A stretch of 64,000 nucleotides of DNA from Paragordius varius (lineage: Eukaryota > Nematomorpha). The notes beneath the pieces are model-generated. The model was not told the DNA's origin and did no database searches. It saw only the letters and a program-made list of their open reading frames with translations. Both the position numbers and the translations under genes were made by a program. The stretch's first letter is position 1. Each line of letters starts with the position of its first letter. Of this stretch, positions 1 through 11,466 are shown piece by piece. The stretch lies in contig OZ176053.1 in the NCBI GenBank assembly GCA_964247055.1, positions 186,001 to 250,000 on the forward strand, given 5' to 3'.

Positions 1-203
1 TGCGCCATGATTGTAAATAAATCACACACTATAAATGCACAGAGCATGTAATATACTCAGTAGAAATAGTTTTTGACATAAATAAATTGTAAAATATGAA
101 TGTGATTGACAAAATTATTTATGAGAAAAATAAATAAATTTTAATTAACAAAAAGGATGTATCACAGAAGTATTCAATGGCTAATTGTATTGGCTATCAC
201 GCT

Positions 204-3200
204 TTATAATTCTTCTTTTCCTTCATACTAAATTATGTGAAAAATGGAAAAGTTAATAATATAAAAAGAGTTAAAAATGTTAAAATTTACATATATATTT
301 ATATAAGCTGTGAATAGTCAAGCATCACGAGTGAGTTATATAAAATAAAATTTAAATTATTTATTATTGAAAAATTATATCTACCTAGGTCCAAAAATGT
401 TAGCTAACGGCGCCCAGGATATTGTTATAGGCATGTAATAATGTATTATTTGGCTATACCTGAATATATTTATTTCTGGAATATAACCGACACTATTTAT
501 ATCTATCATGAGTATTTTAAAGTATTAAATGTAAAGATCCATTTTTTAATTAGGAGTTATTACAAAGAGTGCGACCGGAAAAAATCTTGTAAGGTATAAT
601 TTTGACTATCGAATATACGTATGCCTTTCCATGTGCCGCTCTCGTTAGTTGAATACCACGTGCCAACTCAAGCAGCTTTGATGTTGTAAACGAATTTACC
701 TATCTTGGAGACAAAATAACATCAGACTCCTCAAACAATAGCGCAATTAAGGCCAGAATTAATCGTACCTGGGGGAAACTATCATCAGCTAATATGCATG
801 CTAAAAGAAAAAGCTTAATTTATAAAATAAGTATAAGACCAGTTTTGACATATGCCACAGAAAGCATGTCATTAACATAAACACAAGAGAAGCGTTTCAT
901 CAGTGCTGAAAATCACATACTAACCGCAATCACATACAAATGGAGTCTATAGAAAAATTTATCCTATTCAAAAGGGATGAGATACTACTGTCACCTTGAA
1001 TTTATCAATCCTGATAATTTGATCAGAACCTCATTCGACATCATCCCACATTGAAACAACTCGGTTGTCTCGTTCTTGGGCTAAAAAGATTGATCTGAAT
1101 TTGCAAAAACTCAAACTTCTAAAAACAGATTGCCTTGATCGTAAAAAGACAGATAGTTTACTGTGCCATCAATACTTATTGTTAAACAACAACACAACTT
1201 AAAAAATACTAGTATAAAACGATTTGAAGATGTTCAAACGTGGTAAAAAATGTTATGAATTAAAAATACTTTAGGGTGTAATCCTTTAAATTCTTGTTGT
1301 TCCATAGTCACACTGTGACAACCCGGCTGTTGAACCAAAAACTCTTTAACTTCCCATGCCTTGGAGCCATCGTTTAACATAAATATTGCACGATTATTTT
1401 CAATCATGTATCTGTAAAGACAAAATTATACAAAAATTAAATATACAATTATGTATGAAAATTTTTGATAAATGTACGTTTTTAATTGATTTTAGTGTTG
1501 TTTTTATCGTTTTACGAAAAATCTATTTAACATTGCATATTGTAATTTTTATCTTTTGTAATAACGATATCACAAATTAATATTTAATAAATTTATTAAC
1601 TCAAAGTTTAAACACAAATAACCAAAACAAAATTTAAAAGATACATATATTTATTGATGTTTGATATTATAATAAAATTAAATAAATTTATAAATTGTTT
1701 TCATTTTCTAGGGGTTTTCTTTGCAGACATTCTGACAAAAATGTGTGAAGAAAAATTATAATATTTTTTTTGATTTTTTGCCTTTTATCTTCGCAAAGTC
1801 TAGCAATTTTGTTATGCTGTGCTCTAGACTGGTACTACACCGGGTTTTTTCTCATAGTGATATTTTATCTCGTGGAAAAAAACACTAAATAGGGTTGAGT
1901 TGCGGTGAATAAGGAGATAAATCAACAATGTTGCTCCTTAGTTTACCTACTATCGCGGCATAGTGAATGGGAACATTGTCGCAAACTATGAATGAACCTT
2001 CAGGAAATCTATAATTAAACATTCCGCTATAAATTTCTAAAATCATCGCCTTTAAAGGAGCCTTCTTTTGCATTGTCATTAATTACTTCTTGATAACTAA
2101 TCATACATATTTATGATACATTTTTGCCTAAAAAATAAATTTAGAGTGTACATTTGTTAAATCCCTCTACAATAGAAGATTTGCCCTTCGGAGCTCTACC
2201 CCATATATTTGTTACTTAAACAAACTCGTAAAAAAACATTCTTTCATATGAAACATCTTTGATGGCACAAATAAATCGCTTTTCTATAGTCTTGGGTGTA
2301 TTGCATTTCAGAGGTTGTAAAATAACCTTATTTAACTCCTTATTCGCCGAAACTCAATCCTATTGAGTGTTTTTTCCACGAGACTATGAGAAATAGCCAC
2401 GGTGTTTTACCACTCTAGAGCAGCATAACAAAATTGCGAGACTTTGCGAAGATAGAAGGCAAAAAAATCCAAAAAATTATTATAATTTTTCTTCACACAT
2501 TTTGTGCGAATGTCTGCAAAGAAAACCCCTAGAAAATGAAAACAATTATAAATTTATTTAATTTATAATGTTTTATCAAACATCGATAAATATATTTATA
2601 ATTTTGTTTTGGTTATTTGTGTTTAAACTTTGAGTTTATAAATTATTAATTTGTGATTTTACAAAATATGATATACTTTATGCGCATGTTGAATAGATGT
2701 TTTCGTAAAACAATAAAAAAACACTAAAATCAATTAACACTTGGATACACATTCATTTTAGTCCTTTGATTCAAATTGGGGTAGTTAAATACCCCAGGCC
2801 TGTTTAAAATTAAAAAATATGGAAGGAATTGAAACCATGGCAAAATCTTGCACTTATATAATATTAATATAAAAAAACTTATTTAATATTTTAAGCTAAA
2901 ACCGAAAGGTAAAAATTTAGTCAACGTGACAAGCATGCAATGGTAAATTTGAAAAATAATACAAAATAAATAGTTTTTTTATTTCTATCAATGTTGGATG
3001 TAATTAAAATAAAAAATTAGCTTTAATATTACCCTTAAAATTAGAAAACGATATCTTGCAAAAATTTTGTCAAATAAAAATGGTGTTGAAGTAGTTTACA
3101 TACTTTTTTTAAAACAAAATTTTATTTAGATATTTAGGCATATTATATAATTTTTATAGGATAGAAGCAAAACTTTAAATTGGGAGCGTTTCCTTTAGCC

Positions 3201-3693
3201 TAACTCAAATTGAGTCTGGGGTAGATACCCTAATTTGAATCGAAATCTTAAATAGGTACTTTTATAAAAAATTTTTTATAAAAGACTGTAATATTAAAAA
3301 TAACCTTTGAATTTCAATATGAGCATTAGTTAAACTTGAATGCCATAGTGCGGTAAGTGTTTCAGCTTTGGATATTGGTATTTCTTCTAAATTAATATAA
3401 ATTAGAAAAAGCTAACCTGAGACTTGCACAAATATCATTAGGGGTTTTCCTTTTTTCATATCAAACACAGCTTTAGGGTTTGAAAAATCCATTTTTGATA
3501 AATCAATATTGGGATTCTTGGGCTTTGAAAAGCTCAAATCCTCATCATCTGTTTCTTCACCTTCATTCCATTGATTATAGAGTTTTTCCACATCATTATC
3601 ATTATAACTTAATATATCTTTACATAGGTTAATTTTAACCCTTACAGAAAAAATGCCAAGCCAAAAAAACAAATTTAAATAAATTTTACACAT
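204..3693 (-). CDS. MESD: MESD/Boca, LRP-receptor chaperone of the ER
   Basis: Four exons joined in phase: 3417-3693, 3305-3386, 1270-1411, 204-227, giving 174 aa, close to the length of insect Boca. The family escorts LDL-receptor-related proteins through the ER. Visible: a hydrophobic N-terminal signal peptide (residues 1-20), a YNDNDVEKLYNQW segment, KNPNIDLSKMDFSNPKAVF, a KGKPLMIFVQVSG strand, then ALWHSSLTNAHIEIQRYM, NNRAIFMLNDGSKAWEVKEFL, and a C-terminal KEEL tail, which resembles the family's KDEL/HTEL/REDL-type ER-retention signals. The tail lies on an 8-codon last exon; its donor (GTATTT at 1269) is weak, so this exon is the least certain part. If it were skipped, translation would read on to a stop without a retention signal. 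Introns are 30, 1893 and 1042 nt. The two large ones hold transposon relics. Confidence 0.9.
670..1170 (+). mobile_element. LINE (non-LTR retrotransposon) relic, reverse-transcriptase C-terminal part
   Basis: Lies in the last intron of the MESD gene, antisense to it. The plus strand translates to FTYLGDKITSD, AIKARINRTWGKLSS, then SLIYKISIRPVLTYATESMSLT, the signature of the post-catalytic part of RT from RTE/Jockey-like LINEs. A following stretch at about 1050-1165 (SWAKKIDLNLQKLKLLKTD) resembles the extreme C-terminal region. The reading frame is interrupted several times and the 5' part is absent. The exact clade cannot be fixed from this fragment. Confidence 0.7.
1560..2660. mobile_element. 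Tc1/mariner-IS630 superfamily transposon relic arranged as an inverted duplication
   Basis: Two arms of about 300 bp (about 1570-1868 and 2374-2660) are imperfect inverted copies. On the minus strand 1885-2290 reads WGRAPKGKS, then FIVCDNVPIHYA and LSPYSPQLNPI, the DN...PYSP.LNPIE block of DDE transposases of this superfamily. The right half (about 2340-2540, plus strand) encodes the same C-terminal end (SPYSPKLNPIECFF). The two transposase tails thus point outward, so this is a foldback formed from two truncated copies. Coding frames are broken. It sits in the 1.9-kb second intron of the MESD gene. Confidence 0.75.
2736..3247 (-). mobile_element. Family A non-autonomous element (about 0.5 kb), copy 1
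   Basis: Begins AACACTTGGATACAC and ends near TTTGAATCGAAATCTT. Both subterminal regions carry a short palindrome (GGGGTA...TACCCC). The same sequence, in either orientation, recurs at 8144-8707, 22186-22720 and 56971-57526, with degenerate copies elsewhere. The terminal inverted repeat starts AACACTT. No coding capacity is seen. Located in MESD intron 2. Confidence 0.8.
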
Positions 3694-6600
3694 GTTAATG
3701 CATTTATGGGAAACAAGAGATATGACTAAAATTTCCGAATATTGAGAAGGTTCTTATTAATTGAGAGGAGTAAACTAAAATTTATGTATTTTTGTTTAAT
3801 AAGATAGCCTGTATTCAGATTTTATGAAATATTTTTAGTGCTGCATTATATAAAAAGAATTTTAACACATCATTAAATTCCACGGTAGGTCTCTAAGGCC
3901 ATTAACAACAAATATAATTTATAATTATTTATTATATAGGGCAAATTTAAAAATAAGCGGCTATTTCGCCTCAATATACAAAAAATCTATAAAATTTAAA
4001 AATGTAAAAAAACTCTCCCCTCAAGCAGCCAATATTTTTTTTAATATTTTTGTAAATGTCTAAAAAACTGAAATATAAAAATGTATGGTTATAAATATAT
4101 TGGTTTTTAAATCAATGTTGTTATTTAGGTCGGTTAAAGTGATTTGTCGATTTTAGATTTTAAAATTGTGAAAAACACATAATATATCCATCTAATGTTA
4201 ATATGAAAAATCATTTTACACAGTAAAATGACTAGTTTAATAATGCGCATAAAAAAAGATTAAACCAAGTTTGGTTAATTATATTAACATCAGATAATTT
4301 GATAGGACCAGCTTGTCTTGTCAAAAGATCAAAATTTGCAATTCTAAATTTTTTACAAGCAAGATTATAAGTTTTATCCAGCGGTACACACCAATATATT
4401 TTCTTAGATCACCATTTTTTCATAACTCAGGCAACACCACATACCAACGCCATATACACAGTCTCCCCGAAATGAATATCTTGAAGTAATATAATAGATT
4501 CTGATAGGAAAAGTATCAAAATTTTGCTTTTGGTTTTGGGCCTAACGAGTAAATAGTTATATACACTTTTAGGGTAAAGTGGTCTTTATCAGAAAATAGC
4601 AAAATTAAAATAGTTATCTTAAATAATAGAAAAAATGTCAAGATTGGGCGAAAAAACTTAAATATATGCTAAATTTTAAAATCAACCAAGGATATTTTAA
4701 CTCTTCATGACCTTTTGTGGGTTTTATATCTCATACCGATCTAAAATTTAAATAACCTAAAAAATATTTAAGGTAACAAATTTACAGCTTTCTTGAGCCT
4801 TATACCCAGATTACATAGCGTAAAAAAATCTGATTATATAAAATATATTCTGATAGGAAAATATATCAGGATTATCACGGTGTTTTAGGTTTTTGCCCTT
4901 ACGAGGGATTTGAGAAAGATATATACACTTTTGTGCTAAGTGCTCCCTATCAGAAAATGGCAAATAGCGCTTTTTCTAAAATAAAATATACTTGGTGAAA
5001 ACTAGAGGCCTCATTCCAAAAATATCACTAAAATATATCATAAACTGCATATATAGCAGAACAAAATTTTTAAAAAAATTTAATTCTTTGAGTGGGCCCC
5101 GCAAGTCCAAATTATTTGCTCTTCTAAAATGGGCTAGTCCTAAATTAAACGCAAAAATGTCGGGATTGGGCGATGAAAATTATAATTATATGCTAATTTT
5201 AATATTAATCAAAATTTTTAAAATGCATCTATATATTTATAAAAATGGAAAGTGGTAGCTTAGTGATCTGTTTCCGGAAAACCGGTAGACCCATTCATAT
5301 CCAAACATCAAAAAAATATGATCATTAATGAAGGCCCCGACAATAGCTTCGCCTTTTTGAATTTGGCCCCCAGTTCGGGCCCACCCCGTGTAAAAAGCGT
5401 TTTTTTTGAAAACAAAAGTCCATAAAAATCGTCTTTAGACAATTTTCCGGAGAACGAGTTGGACCAATCGATTTCAAATATAATTGTTGTTTACTTATTA
5501 TCGATTGCGTTGAACATAGTCGTCTGGTTTTTTTAATTTAGGCCCTCTTTTTACCCGCTCCTCCCGTAAAGTGCCATTTTTTCAAAAAACAAAATCAAAT
5601 TTTGAATCTATTTTCCTTCAAGTAAACAATATATTAGTATGAATGCACCGTTTTAAAATTCCTATGAGATCATAGCTATTAAATAATTTTTCGAAATAAT
5701 CCACATATGTTGATCATTTTGTCCCTTTTTTTCAATAGCCCCCCCCAGAAGTCCGAAGGCTCGGGCTGCGTATCAGCACGAGATTTACAGTAATTTTTAT
5801 AAAAAAATTAATTTTTGGCAAAAATATTTTGAAGCGTACTTTATACTACTCTCAGGCATAAAACGGTATAAAAACGCTTTAAAATATTGTAAAACACTTT
5901 TTAACATAATTAGATGATGCTTAACATTTCTATCACCTCAAAATTTTGATTAAAATATTCGGTTTTCAAATTTATGTCAAATATAAACTGTGTTTTTATA
6001 TAAAATATTTACAAAGTAAACGAACATTTAAATTAAAATTATGAAGCGATAAAAATGTTCAGCATTATCAAACTATATAGAAAAAGTGTTTTTACAATTT
6101 CTAAAAGCGTTTTTATACCGTTTCCATGTTGCCTCAAAATAAGATAAAATGCGCTACAACAATCCTATAAATTTAATTTTGAAAAAAGTGTGCATCATTT
6201 TTAAAAAGATTTTTTTATTTAATGTCAAAATTTAGCATTAATTTTTAAATTTTATCCTGCAATCGGCATTTTTGCAAGAAAAGAACTAGCTCATAGAAGA
6301 GCTAAAATATTTCGGACGTTCGGAGACCCTATCTAAAAATTCAAAAACTATTGTTTTGCATTTTATATGTAGTTTATTATACAATCGTGATAGTTTTTGG
6401 AATTAAGCAATATTCACCACTTCTATTAAACAAAATGTGCGCAAAATTTACCATTTTCTGATATGGAGGACTTAGGACAAAAATGTAAATAACTTTTTCA
6501 AATCATTGGTAAGGGTCACCAAAGGCATCATATATTAAAAACCATTGCCATAAAAAACGCTATAGTTAATAAAATGTAAAAGTGCCGTTACCCAATTAAT

Positions 6601-6825
6601 TTATCAAGAGCATATTAATCGATATGGGAATGGATACAATTGATATATTTTAAAGAACCTAAAAAAGGTAATTCATAAAAAAACATAAAAATTTATTGCA
6701 TTGTAATGCATCCACGTATTGTAGTAAGATCTACAAACTCAAAAAATGATTATAATTTAATAAGAAAGGCTTTAAACAATATTAATTGTCATATTTCAAA
6801 TTTTTATTTTCAAATTTGGCAGTTT
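3694..6825. other. Intergenic, old repeats only
   Basis: No supportable gene. 4490-4640 and 4840-5010 are two diverged copies of a motif running from GATAGGAAAA to CTATCAGAAAATGGCAAA. 5280-6610 contains repeat blocks shared with 21.7-23.7 kb. An inverted repeat pairs about 5805-5955 with 6035-6190 (arms about 150 bp, loop about 80 bp). Short open frames, such as that at 4992-5258, have repeat composition and no recognisable similarity. Confidence 0.6.
5805..6190. repeat. Inverted repeat, about 150-bp arms
   Basis: The reverse complement of 5805-5955 matches 6035-6190 through the shared words AAGTGTTTTACAAT and AAAGCGTTTTTATACCGTTT. The right arm also matches about 23257-23400, so it is part of a dispersed repeat family. 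Confidence 0.6.
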
Positions 6826-9399
6826 TCAAGACGATGAAGTCGTAGTAGAGGATAAATTGTGTTTAAGTTCAATTTTGCGTCGAAATGCAAAAAATTCTTG
6901 TTGCAAAAAATCTGTAATTTGTTTCCTCATTTCAACCTAAAAAACATGTTAAAAAATGTATTTCTCTATATATATATATTTAAATTAAAGCTTTTTCCCA
7001 TACCTGACTAAGTTTGTGAGATTTGAGTTGTTTGAGCAGATCAGATATATTTATCGGGTCTCCAATGAATATAGTGACTTTCTATAAGTTAGTTAATATA
7101 TTATTACATTTTTTTAACCTAATTAAATCATTGTTCCAATAAAAGTATAACATAAAATAAATTTCTGCTTATTTTAATAATTTTGCGGGTTATATCTAGA
7201 ACTAAAAATAATAAACGACCATTTAACTATAATACGACTGGAATAATTTTTGTTTATAAAAATATCTAAAACCGGAAAAACAATTATAATTATAATCCTT
7301 AAAATTTTTTGAATGAATAATGGAATATAGAAAATACTTTGCCGATACGGGGAATGTAGGGTTTATGATTTGGAAGCACTTTATCCATACCTATAATGTA
7401 TTAAACTTAAAATACATTGTATCTGTTTTTTATATCAAATTAAATATAAATATTGTATTGTTTATCAATATATCTTATAATTTTTTCATATATGACAAAA
7501 CTATTGCTTACCAATATGAAAAAATGGTAAAATAATTGGAACATTCTTGCATTCTGCTATGATTCGTCCAATACCTGTAAAATTTGATATTAATCATTTT
7601 TACCCCATTTAAATCGTAAATATTCCTTGTTTATGTTGACTTTTCCCTCAGGGAATATATGGACCCAAGCTTTATTGCTATTCAATTGATCAATGCAAAA
7701 ATCCATGCCTTTCTGATAAACTCCATCACCTCTTACTATGGGTATAACCTATAACGCATCAATAAGCGCATAATTTTATTAAACAAGGTTTTTTACAATC
7801 ATTTAACTAAATTTTTGTTCGGTGCATTTTTTTGAAAAAACCTAAAAAACAATGAGAAATTTTGTATTAACCAAACTTTATATTTGGTATAAACTCTCAA
7901 AATTTTGTAATATAACGGTAAGGTTAAAAAAATAACCTTAAATAATAAAATAAAAAGATATTATTCTAAAATTTTAACATTGTTAACCAATAATTTCTTA
8001 TGTATATCGCTTTAACTTGATTTTATATTAAGATTCTGTTCTGTTCTTTTCGTTAACCTAACCGTTATATTACAAAATTAAAAGAGTTTATACACATCTA
8101 TAACTGTTTTTTTTCAAATTTTATATATGTTCAAAACTATTTTAACACTTCAATTCAAATTGGGGTATCTAAATACCCCAGACTAACTTTGAGTTGGGAT
8201 TTTCAATAAACTATTGAAGGAAAGGTCCCAATTTAAATTTATGCTTCTATATCCTAATAAATTATATAAATATGCCAAAATATGTAAATAAAATTTTGTT
8301 TTGAAAAAAAAGTTCCATGTCAAACTACTTCGACGCCATTTTTATTTCACAAAATTTTTGCAAAATATTGTCTTCATTTATTTTTAAAGATATAATTAAA
8401 GCTAATTATTTGTTTAAATTACATATAGCATTGAAAGAAATAGAAAAATTGGTGAATTTTGTAATATTTTTAAATTTTACCATTGCACACATGCTGACTA
8501 AATTTTTACCTTTTGGTTTTAGCTTAAAATAAATAATATCGAGTATTTTCAAATAAAATTTTTATATATTTCGGTAAGTGCAAAATTTTGCCATGGTTTC
8601 GATTCCTTCCATATTTTTTTAAAGAATTTAATTTTAAACAGGTCTGGGGTATTTAACTACCCCGATTTGAATCGAAGGACTAAAATAATGTGTTGTATCC
8701 AAGTGTTAAAACGTTATATTTGATATTGTATATTGAAGATTATCAAAACTATATATTGTTAAACAGCAACCCTATATTAATATATTTATCTAATTTATGG
8801 ATTTACTAATATTTAAATCTAATATCCATAAAATACCACAATCAATAAATATTAGAAAAAAAAATGTTTTTTATTATATTTCAAACAATATGTAAACCAG
8901 AATATTGGCCAGTAAGGGAAAAAAAAGGTATATTAAAAATATTACTTTACCAAGACTAAAAAGGATACGGTGTCGATATGTTGTAAAGAGTATATCATAA
9001 GCTCCTAAAGCCCAGCGCATTTTATCTCGCGTAATTTCAGTCCACGGTAATATACCTAAAAAATATTTACATAATATATTTTAAATGTTGAAAAAGATAA
9101 AAAATAACTATTTTTCAAAAATAAGTATTTTACCCCATAATCCTGGATCATCCATACATGAATAATGATTACTGAAGGTAATGACAGGTTTTGTGAACCG
9201 TTGTTGTAATACATTTAATAAAATGGATTTGTTGTGAATGGTTACATCATTAAATATATCTAAATTTTATTTTATCAAACAAAATTATGGTACATAAAAG
9301 AGTTTTGCTAAAGATAGCACCAAGTTTGATCGTTAAAGAACTTGCTAAAGACCATAAAATATTTTTTTTGTTCGGGTAAGGCCAAACATAATTTGACAT
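6826..9399 (-). CDS. TAFAZZIN: Tafazzin, mitochondrial phospholipid-lysophospholipid transacylase
   Basis: Eight exons: 9294-9399, 9134-9259, 8946-9055, 7604-7748, 7512-7574, 7338-7390, 7004-7081, 6826-6936. All phases match and give 263 aa (the main human isoform is about 262). The enzyme remodels cardiolipin acyl chains on the inner mitochondrial membrane. Visible: N-terminal [20 protein letters not shown] membrane anchor, catalytic HX4D motif in [15 protein letters not shown] (H67, D72), [30 protein letters not shown] (residues 142-152), [19 protein letters not shown], and C-terminal [18 protein letters not shown]. The start ATG at 9399 precedes the conserved WPYP block. An upstream in-frame ATG at 9459 lies inside a transposon and is unlikely. 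Introns 1 and 4 are only 34 and 29 nt. Intron 3 (1.2 kb) carries a family A element. Confidence 0.93.
8144..8707 (+). mobile_element. Family A non-autonomous element, copy 2
   Basis: Near-complete copy in tafazzin intron 3. It starts AACACTTCAATTCAAATTGG, has a GGGGTATCTAAATACCCC palindrome near the left end, and ends GTGTTGTATCCAAGTGTT, the inverted counterpart of the start. No coding frame is shared between copies. Confidence 0.85.
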
Positions 9400-9435
9400 C
9401 TGAACACATATGTTAAAAACGGCTGTTATAAAAGT

Positions 9436-10687
9436 AACATTTGGATACAACACGTTCATTTCAGTCCTTCGATTCGAATTGGGCTAGGTACCCAGGGCCT
9501 TTTAAAAATTAAATTAAAAAATATTAAAGTAATTGGAACCATGGCAAAAGTTTGCACTTAACATTGGAGTAGCGAAATATAAAAAATTCATTTAAAAATA
9601 CTTAATTTAAGAAAACCCAAAGTTAATAGTTTAGTTAGCATGACATATGTGCATTATATAATTTTGAATGTAAAATAAACCACTTTTCCTGTTTCCAATG
9701 TTAAATGTGATATAAATAATAATATTTGCATGATTACTTAGAAAAGTATAATTTCAATCCTGCCTGCTAATAATAAATACTTTGAAAAATATGGAAGAAA
9801 TTGAAACCATGAAGTTTGCACTTATATAACAATCAGAAATTAAAATATAAAAAACAATCATTTAGATGTATTTGTATTCCATGTTTTAAGGCCAAATCGA
9901 ATGGTAAAATTTAATCAACATGACATGTGTGTATTGATTAAATTCAAAAATACACAAAATTAACCACTTTGTTTGTTTTGTTGGATGAGTTTTTTATTAG
10001 CTTTAACACGATATATTTCATAAATGTTCTGCAATAAAAATGGCATGTAGTTTGCTATTGAAACTTTTTTCAAAACTAAATCAAAATTTATTTAACCGTT
10101 TCTTTATATTTTTCAAAAAATCAACATACTCGAATGTTAAATATCACTGTAATAATTATTGGAAACGAATCGTACTTGATGTCCAATTTAAAATGATTTT
10201 TCTAAATACCGGATTATATTGGGGTAATAACATACCTCCGGCTTGTTTAAATATAAATATTTCAAAAAATATGGAATAAATTAAAACGATGGGAAATACT
10301 GATATTACTTATTAAGGGGTAAAACCGAAAGGTAAAAATTTAGCCAAGATGACATGTGTGCATAACCAAATACAAAAATAATCCAAAATATACCACTTTT
10401 TATGTTTACATCAATGTTAAATTTGGTTATATATAAAAGTAAACTTAATTTTAGGCTTAGAATCAAATAAACACGATATTTTTCAAATTATTAAATCAAA
10501 ATGGCCTTCATAATAGTTTGATACTAATTTCCAAAACTGAATTTCAGATATTTTGGCTTATTTATATAATTATTAGGATAGACGCATAAATTCAAATTCT
10601 AACAGTTTCCTTGAGAGGTTTAATGAAATATCAATTTAAATATAGTCTGGGGTATTAAGATACCCCATTTTGTCTCGAAGTGGTATT
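9436..10687 (-). mobile_element. Family A composite: about three partial units in a row
   Basis: Starts AACATTTGGATACAAC and ends with GGGGTATTAAGATACCCC and TCTCGAAGTG, the two ends of family A, but is about 1.25 kb instead of 0.55 kb. The internal landmark (ATATGGAA...ATTGAAACCATG) appears near 9515, 9790 and 10270, so partial units are stacked in the same orientation. The left edge is only 37 bp upstream of the tafazzin start codon. Confidence 0.7.
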
Positions 10688-10904
10688 GAAAGATAAATTT
10701 ATTGGTCAACAAAGCATAGAATTGTTTAATTTGCATGCGTTTTATATAAATAAAGTTTCATTACATCGCGCAGTGTAACTTTTAAATATTAACCTTACCA
10801 ACATATGAAAAAAAAATTATCACTTAATATATATTTATCTAAAACCCCCACACAGTTGCTATATATATGAATATCTGAAATAAACGGTAAATTAAATAAA
10901 TGAA

Positions 10905-11210
10905 CCAAAATATGAAATTGAGTTGGAATTTATATATCCAATTATTTCAACGCCATTTTTATTTTACATTTTTGCAAAATATCTAACCTACATTAAAGGT
11001 ATATATCCAATTACTCGCATCTATAAACAGAAAAATGTTTTGCGTTAATTAAATTTAGCTAAAAGACACATGCCATGTTGACTAAATTTTTACTTTGGAG
11101 TTTACCTCTAAAAAAAGTATTATCAAGTTTTTTGTTAATTTTATATATTTCGGTGACTCAATGGTATATAAGTGCAAATTTTGCAATGGATATCATCCAA
11201 TCACAATCGT
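10905..11210 (+). mobile_element. Family A degenerate fragment
   Basis: Shares internal words with family A (ATTTCAACGCCATTTTTATT, CATGTTGACTAAATTTTTAC, TATATTTCGGTGA) but lacks clear termini. It lies just upstream of the ZCCHC8-like gene. Confidence 0.55.
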
Positions 11211-11466
11211 AAAATACATAATTCATTGTGTTCAATATACATCTCTAATATGTACTTTGCAATTTAATACAATGCGTTATATTTAAAAAAATCAATATTT
11301 AAAAAGTAATGTTGTGTTTTGGATAGAATATTTGTCTTTATATTTCATTTTGTCCGCATAATTCCAATTTTTACTGTCGAAGAACTGAAATTTCTTGTTT
11401 CAATAAATCAGTCCTGTGTACATTTTTTTTCTGTTCATTAAACCATCAGAATTTTAAATCTTATTC

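Noticed and set aside
1270-1411. MESD ending by read-through of exon 3 (stop TGA near 1205)
   Set aside because: Would add an unconserved tail without an ER-retention signal; the spliced alternative gives KEEL in the right phase, though the donor is weak.
7320-7535. 71-codon plus-strand open frame
   Set aside because: Overlaps tafazzin exons 5 and 6 on the other strand and shows no similarity; a shadow.
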